Shown: positions 18,437 to 23,145 of the stretch, piece by piece
Position numbering within the stretch: the stretch's first letter is position 1
Layout of the letters: each line of letters opens with the position of its first letter
Assembly: GCA_003427395.1 (NCBI GenBank)
Contig: BFEA01000381.1
Location: forward strand, 286,754 to 309,898
Length of the DNA stretch: 23,145 nucleotides
Direction of reading: 5' to 3'
Source of the DNA: Chara braunii
Taxonomy: Eukaryota > Streptophyta > Charophyceae > Charales > Characeae
The notes under the pieces: generated by a model
Database searches by the model: none
Seen by the model: the letters and a program-made list of their open reading frames with translations, nothing else
What the model was told of the DNA's origin: nothing
Made by a program: the position numbers and the translations under genes

Positions 18437-20287
18437 CTAGGCAAATCGGCACTTACTGAGCTTGGCATAGAAGTCATGCTTGCGTAAGCGCTGTAGGACA
18501 TCGCGGAGGTGTCTGAGATGGTCTTCTAAGGTACGACTGTAGACCAAGATGTCATCCAGGTATACGAGAACGTATTCTTCAAGGATGTCCCTGAAAATGT
18601 CGTTCATCGTCGTCTGGAAGGTGGCGGGGGCATTGGTGAGGCCGAATGGCATCACCGTGAACTCGTAGTGGCCGAACCGCGACCGAAAGGCGGTCTTCGG
18701 TTGATCCTCTGTGGCAACGCGGATCTGGTGGTAACCGCTACGAAGATCGATCTTCGTGAAGAAGCGGTTGCCTGCCAGACGGTCAAACAGCTCATCCGCG
18801 CGGGGCATGGGATAGCTGTTCTTAACCGTGTAACGGTTAAGGCCGCGGTAGTCGATGCAGAGGCGAAGAGTTCCGTGCGCTTTGCGAGCAAAGAGGACAG
18901 GTGCACCCCAAGGAGAGTTAATGGGTTTAATGAAACCCAATCGAAGGAGCTCCTCAAGCTGACGCTTGAGTTCCGTCGCCTCTGGAGTCGAGAGTCGGTA
19001 CGGTGCCTGATGGTGAACACGATAGTCAGGCACGAGCTGTATAGAATGCTCAACACCGCGCATCGGGGGAATCCCTCTGTATGAGAAGTACAGGGGAAAG
19101 ACGTCGCGGTACTCTCGAATCAGGTCGCGAACGGCGGGCTCTAAGTCTGTCGTGAACCGTGTGAGTTCCTCAGCGTCTGCGTCGGCACGAGACGTATATG
19201 TGGACTCGACGGTCGACGGCGCACGGGCCTGGGACGTGGAGGGGGTATCCGCAGGCTGACGGGTGGGTGTGGAGATGGGAGCCACGAAGATGGAGGAAGG
19301 GTCAGGGGGATCGGGCTCCAGTGAGATGAGCTCAACCTCGGGACAGAGTGGATCATAGCGAAAAACATCCATGACGTTCACTGAGTAGAATGTGACGTCC
19401 TCCTGTCGGATGAAGTGAGCAAACTGACGAGGGGAAATGAAGGCGATGTCTGGGTGGGACCCAGAAGGACGAGGGTCCTGGGGAGGTAGGTCTGGGGGGG
19501 TGTCACCCCTGGTTCCAATGAAGGGGACTCGAAGGGTCTGTCCGCACTTCGTTTTGAGAACGAGTGTCTCGGTCGCCCATTCGGCCTCTGTGCTGCGGAA
19601 CCGGCGAGACCAGGGAGTGCCAAGGATAAAGTTGTACCCAGTCTCCAGCACGTCGAAGTATGCGGAGGAATGGTAGCGCCTAGGCGTCTGGGTACTATCC
19701 GATGGCTGGAGGGTGAGGGAGAAATGGAGGTCGGGGACCGTCTGATCGAAGAAGCGTTGCGTCTTGTTATCTCTGAGGGTAACGGAGATAGGAGAGCGGG
19801 ACCCAGAGGTAGCTAGGCGAGCTTCCTCAACCACTCGAGGGTGAACGAAATCTCCCTGCGAGCCGGAGTCCCATAAAGCGCGATACACCCTTGTAGATGT
19901 CCCTAGGCGGATAGGGATAATGGGTAGGGTGCGATCAGGATCAGAGAGCAGAGTGAGAAGATGACGCAGGACGTTGATGTGCCTCGTGAGTCGCTCCAGA
20001 CGAGCCTGCAGAATGCTAAAGTCCAGGAGACATGACACAACGTCATCGCGAGTCGCCAGCTGAGTGCTACAACGGGCTGTGCGAATGGCGCGACTCGTCG
20101 GAAGTCTCGAGGGAGAAGCGCTAGATGTGGCGGTCTGCGGGGAGGCAAACAGTACCTCGACAGATCACGGGGCAGAGAGAACTGCGTCTGTCGTATCCTG
20201 AGGGTCCTCTGGTGGGGTAGCCAAAGGGGCAAACCGCGACTCGGTGGTCGGAAAGCCGCGAGGCCTCAGGGGTACACTACACCGTGG
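18437..20287 (-). pseudogene. pol: Element D protease and reverse transcriptase
   Basis: The frame is the same as gag. After the gag TAG (20288-20290) it is open to TGA 20165-20167 and then open again to TAG 18437-18439; the first ATG after the TGA is at 20038. From that ATG, protease has [11 protein letters not shown] with the catalytic Asp at 19868-19870 (residue 57) and an ILGTPW second motif; an acidic, Ser/Pro/Thr-rich spacer follows. RT runs from about residue 320 ([10 protein letters not shown]) through [31 protein letters not shown] and [12 protein letters not shown] to an intact YLDD at 18551-18562. The stop at 18437 lies where the family has Gln (FAQ), so it is probably CAG mutated to TAG. 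Confidence 0.92.
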
Positions 20288-22471
20288 CTAGCTGGGTGGG
20301 GCTGGCCGGGCGGGGCCGGGGGGGGACTGAGATTGGCGCTGACGAGAAATGTCAGCGTAGTACCGATCGAGGGCGGTGTGGTATGGACACCGTGAGGAGG
20401 TGTGTCCATCCTGGCGGCAACGAAGGCAGCCTCGTCGGGCCTCGAGGGCGGCACGCTCCTCGGGGGATAGAGCTTCGCGAGGAGGGACAAAACCCTGCGG
20501 GAGGTCTATCTGAGGAACTGTGGGTGTGCGGGCGCCAGCCTGTGCAACCCGACTGTGTGCACGACCCATGGCAGACATGGCCATCTGCAGGCGCTCGGCC
20601 ATTGGGACAGTGTCGTCATCCAAGTGGTACTGGATGACGTCCCGAAGCTCGATGTCCTCGGGGGCGTCCCCAACGGTAGGATCGAGCTCGGCTGAGGCGT
20701 CCTCTCCATACTCGAGAGAACTGTAGTGCCGAGCGAATGGCGCTCCAGGTCGAGCCGGGCGACGAAAACGACCGGCAAACGAGGAGCGGCCTCGGGTGGT
20801 ACCCCGAGACTGGGAGGTGGCGGCTGGCCGTGAAGAGGATGGGGCGACGGAGAAGCGACTGCACATCCTCTGGTACTGACGCGCAGCCTCGTATGCCTGC
20901 TCCGCGGAAGAGAATGATCGCCTCCATAGCTTTAGGCGGTAGTCAGTCGGCAGGCTGACAAGGAACCGGTCGGTGAGTGTGACCTCCGGTAGGAACGTCT
21001 CGTCACAAACAAGGCGAGCGTCCTGAAACACCTGGATGTGACGCTCCAGGTCGGCCGGTACAGAGGACCCGGACCATCTGGTCTGGGTGACGCGGTCTAA
21101 GGCGTCGGTGGCGTCATGACGAGCGCCGAAACGGTCCTGAAGGAAGGCCGCAAAGTCGGCCANAGTGGGGACCTCACCCACGCGGAGGCGCTGGGTATAA
21201 TGATCCTCCCACTCAGTGGAAGGGCTACCTCGCAATTTGGTTGCGAGCACATCGCACCGCAACTCCTGACGGGTGGTCGTCATAGAGAGCGTGCGCGTTG
21301 CTATCTGCAACCAGCGAGAGACACGGGATGTGCCATCATACTCGAGAATGTCCGTGGTGCGCACAGGAGGATGTCCACTGTGCTGATGGCGGAGGGAGAG
21401 AGATCGAGGCGAGTGCACTGCGGCAGCGTAAGTCGAGGTCGCTGTAGGGGCAGAGGTGGGGGAAGGCTGTGGGCCGTGGCCGCTGGCGGATGGACCAGCA
21501 GACGAGGAGGCAACGGCCGCGGGCAGCTGTCCCGGAATAGCCAGGTAGGAGGGAAGAGGGAAACGAGCCTGTATCATGGGGACCGAAGGGGTGGTAGAGG
21601 AAGAAGGGTGGGCAGCCTGTGATGGGTGAGGCTGTCTCAGAGCGAGAATCTCCGCCTGAGCCTGCGCAATGGTGGCCTGTAAAGTGGCCACTCGCTGGAT
21701 GCGCGGGGTCGGAGGTGGAGGGGGTGGAGCAGGTTGCCCAGTAGGAGGAGCAATCCCAGTCTGGGCGGTACCCTGCTGTATGGGTGGGGGGACGAAGGCA
21801 GGAAGAAGAGGGCGGAGCCGTATTGCCGCGACCGGTGCGGGAAGCTGGGAAGCAACACCGGGGTAGGTCGATGAAACTGCGCGGCCAGATGGCTGTACCT
21901 GGACCGCAGCACCTACGGCAGTAATAGAGACGGTAGGGGCGGCCGTGGCCAGAAGAACTGACGCAACGGATGGGGTGGTCTGAGCGGCAGCAACACTCGC
22001 CACCGATGAGGGGGAGTGTTGGGCATGGCCCGCAGAGGAGGGGGAACCATGGTGACTCCGTCTCTGGAGTCCTGGGGAGCCAGAATCGGAGCCGGTAGGG
22101 GAAGGGGTGTGAGAGCGGTGGAGAGAGCGATGAGGGGAACCCTTGAGGCGGTTGACGTCGAGGGCTAGCGCATTGATTTGCGCTTGCAACGGTCCAAGCG
22201 TACTAAGTTGTGCCTGGATTGCTATAAGGACGGCATGAAGGTCCATCGTGTCCGCATGGGCCTGATCATGAGCCGTTGACGGCGCGCTGACCTGGGGTGT
22301 GGACTGCGCCGCGGCGATCTCCTCGGATGAACTTCCTTCCATGGCCGAAAGTGGAATGGAGGTAGTCCTCAGAGGAGTGTGTGGGGAAAGGCGCCCACCG
22401 GTAATAGGAAGGGGACCGCGGGAGCGGAGTGAGTATGTGTGAGTCGGCTCGCCTCGAATTTTGCGGGTCAC
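20288..22471 (-). CDS. gag: Element D Gag polyprotein (727 residues, intact frame)
   Basis: Gag forms the retrotransposon particle and binds its RNA. ATG 22471 is the first Met of the frame and is followed by a basic Arg/Ser-rich start; a second Met (MEGSSSEE, about 22342) is an alternative. The first half is low-complexity, rich in Ala, Pro, Ser and Gln. Residues about 374-535 are a retrotransposon Gag/capsid domain (DILEYDGTSRVSRWLQIATR; WSGSSVPADLERHIQVFQDA; ALYDRFLVSLP-like turn). Residues 682-695 (20387-20428) are the zinc knuckle CLRCRQDGHTSSRC (CX2CX4HX4C). It ends in a Pro-rich tail at TAG 20288-20290, in frame with protease. One unresolved base at 21163 makes residue 437 unknown. Confidence 0.92.
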   Translation of the reverse strand: MTRKIRGEPTHTYSLRSRGPLPITGGRLSPHTPLRTTSIPLSAMEGSSSEEIAAAQSTPQVSAPSTAHDQAHADTMDLHAVLIAIQAQLSTLGPLQAQINALALDVNRLKGSPHRSLHRSHTPSPTGSDSGSPGLQRRSHHGSPSSAGHAQHSPSSVASVAAAQTTPSVASVLLATAAPTVSITAVGAAVQVQPSGRAVSSTYPGVASQLPAPVAAIRLRPLLPAFVPPPIQQGTAQTGIAPPTGQPAPPPPPPTPRIQRVATLQATIAQAQAEILALRQPHPSQAAHPSSSTTPSVPMIQARFPLPSYLAIPGQLPAAVASSSAGPSASGHGPQPSPTSAPTATSTYAAAVHSPRSLSLRHQHSGHPPVRTTDILEYDGTSRVSRWLQIATRTLSMTTTRQELRCDVLATKLRGSPSTEWEDHYTQRLRVGEVPTXADFAAFLQDRFGARHDATDALDRVTQTRWSGSSVPADLERHIQVFQDARLVCDETFLPEVTLTDRFLVSLPTDYRLKLWRRSFSSAEQAYEAARQYQRMCSRFSVAPSSSRPAATSQSRGTTRGRSSFAGRFRRPARPGAPFARHYSSLEYGEDASAELDPTVGDAPEDIELRDVIQYHLDDDTVPMAERLQMAMSAMGRAHSRVAQAGARTPTVPQIDLPQGFVPPREALSPEERAALEARRGCLRCRQDGHTSSRCPYHTALDRYYADISRQRQSQSPPGPARPAPPS

Positions 22472-23145
22472 GCGTGGGACGAAGGCGCCGAACCGCTCGG
22501 ATTGTGCAAAGAGAAAGGATAAACTAAGAGAAGCACACTAATTTTTACAATGCCGCAAATTAAAATTTTCAAAAAAATAAGGGAATAAAGAAGTAAATAG
22601 ATAAATAAATAAGGAGGTGGAGGAGAGTGAAGAGAAACTAACCAAGTTTTGGATTTTTCACAAATTTCGGCAGCACTTCGTTACCCCCACGGGGTCAAAA
22701 TGTGTGCCGAAAGCAACAATGGCTAAGTCCTAATCAATTTTTAGGGTGCCGCAAAAAATTCGAATTTTTAAAATAAATAAAGGAAAATAAAATAAATCAA
22801 AAAGATGAGAAAAGAAGTAGGGAAGAAGATAATTCGAAGTTTTGGAGGAACGGAGAAAATTTAAATAAAAAAGAAAGAGAAAAGAAAAAAAACAGAAAAA
22901 ATCGAAGTGGGGGGGGGGGGGGATGAAAAAAAGAGGAAAAAAAAAAAAAAAAAAGTGGGGAAAAGAAAAGATTGAAGTGGTAGGTGAGGGAGATGATGGG
23001 GTTGTAGTTGGGGGAAGAAAGCAGGAGAAGAGGGTGAGAGAATGAGAGACAAAGCTATGGAAAAGGTGAAGAAAAGAGTGAGAGATTAGTAAAAGAAGGT
23101 GAGTGGAGAGAGAGGAGAGAAAAAGATGGTGGGAGATGAGTGAAG
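22472..23145 (-). other. Element D leader / LTR region, extreme pyrimidine bias on the coding strand
   Basis: No coding region is seen. The + strand is strongly purine-rich, including 15 G (22908-22922) and 18 A (22937-22954), so the element RNA would carry a long C/U-rich tract. Two loosely similar AT-rich segments around TGCCGCAAA (22551 and 22747) and a TTCGGCA motif recur. I do not find an initiator-Met PBS; a GACCCCGTGGGGG stretch on the minus strand near 22686-22698 sits where a PBS could be, but its tRNA is not evident. Confidence 0.45.

Larger units (their letters stand above)
15541..23145 (-). mobile_element. Element D: GC-rich chromovirus (Ty3/gypsy), 5' end outside window
   Basis: On the minus strand this gives leader, gag, protease, RT, RNase H, integrase and a canonical chromodomain, the diagnostic order of chromoviruses. 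It is much better preserved than A or B: Gag is uninterrupted and Pol has only three in-frame stops, one frameshift and one internal deletion. Base composition is clearly richer in G+C than elements A and B. Neither LTR could be matched to the other in this window, so both borders are open. Confidence 0.9.

Noticed and set aside
18652-19084. Open frames of about 135 codons on both strands across D RT
   Set aside because: They overlap the clear RT frame and lack any motif.
21116-21622. Plus-strand 168-codon open frame opposite D gag
   Set aside because: It is antisense to the low-complexity part of an intact Gag.
22861-23052. Minus-strand Phe/Ser/Pro-rich 63-codon frame
   Set aside because: It is a translation of the polypyrimidine tract, not a gene.

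Overview
The window looks like nuclear DNA of a green-lineage eukaryote and is filled by decayed LTR retrotransposons; I see no host gene, tRNA, rRNA or CRISPR array. The clues are Ty3/gypsy Gag-Pol proteins with chromodomain-type integrase tails, and primer-binding sites (PBS) of the TGGTATCAGAGC type, complementary to the initiator-Met tRNA 3' end that most plant LTR elements use. The domain style reminds me of charophyte algae such as Chara, but that is a guess. Two unresolved bases (n at 18247 and 21163) fit an assembled draft genome.

Layout. (A) 1-8032, + strand: a Ty3/gypsy element whose 5' LTR is cut by the window edge (LTR to about 709, PBS 714-725, leader, gag 1768-3749, pol about 3725-7403, 3' LTR from roughly 7510). 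It is broken by many stops and frameshifts and has lost the catalytic Asp codons of protease and reverse transcriptase. (B) about 8408-13027, - strand: a related but distinct element (RT about 70% identical to A by hand count). It keeps its PBS (12219-12230), gag, protease and the first part of RT; everything downstream is lost. Its broken RT is fused to an inverted copy of the 3' end of an A-type element (8099-8407), which forms a large hairpin with 7444-7753. (C) about 13028-15600, + strand: an LTR-like stretch ending at a clear PBS (14617-14628), followed by a leader and faint coding remnants; its family is not recognised. (D) about 15541 to beyond 23145, - strand: a GC-rich chromovirus with an intact 727-residue Gag, then protease, RT, RNase H, integrase and chromodomain interrupted by three in-frame stops, one frameshift and an internal deletion.

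In each element Gag forms the particle and binds RNA through a CCHC zinc knuckle, protease matures the polyprotein, RT/RNase H makes cDNA primed on the PBS, and integrase with a chromodomain directs insertion into chromatin. None of the copies looks autonomous. A and B share a -1 reading-frame step between the Gag zinc knuckle and protease, whereas D has Gag and Pol in one frame separated by a TAG. The remaining sequence is LTRs, leaders, tandem repeats and a strongly purine/pyrimidine-biased D leader.
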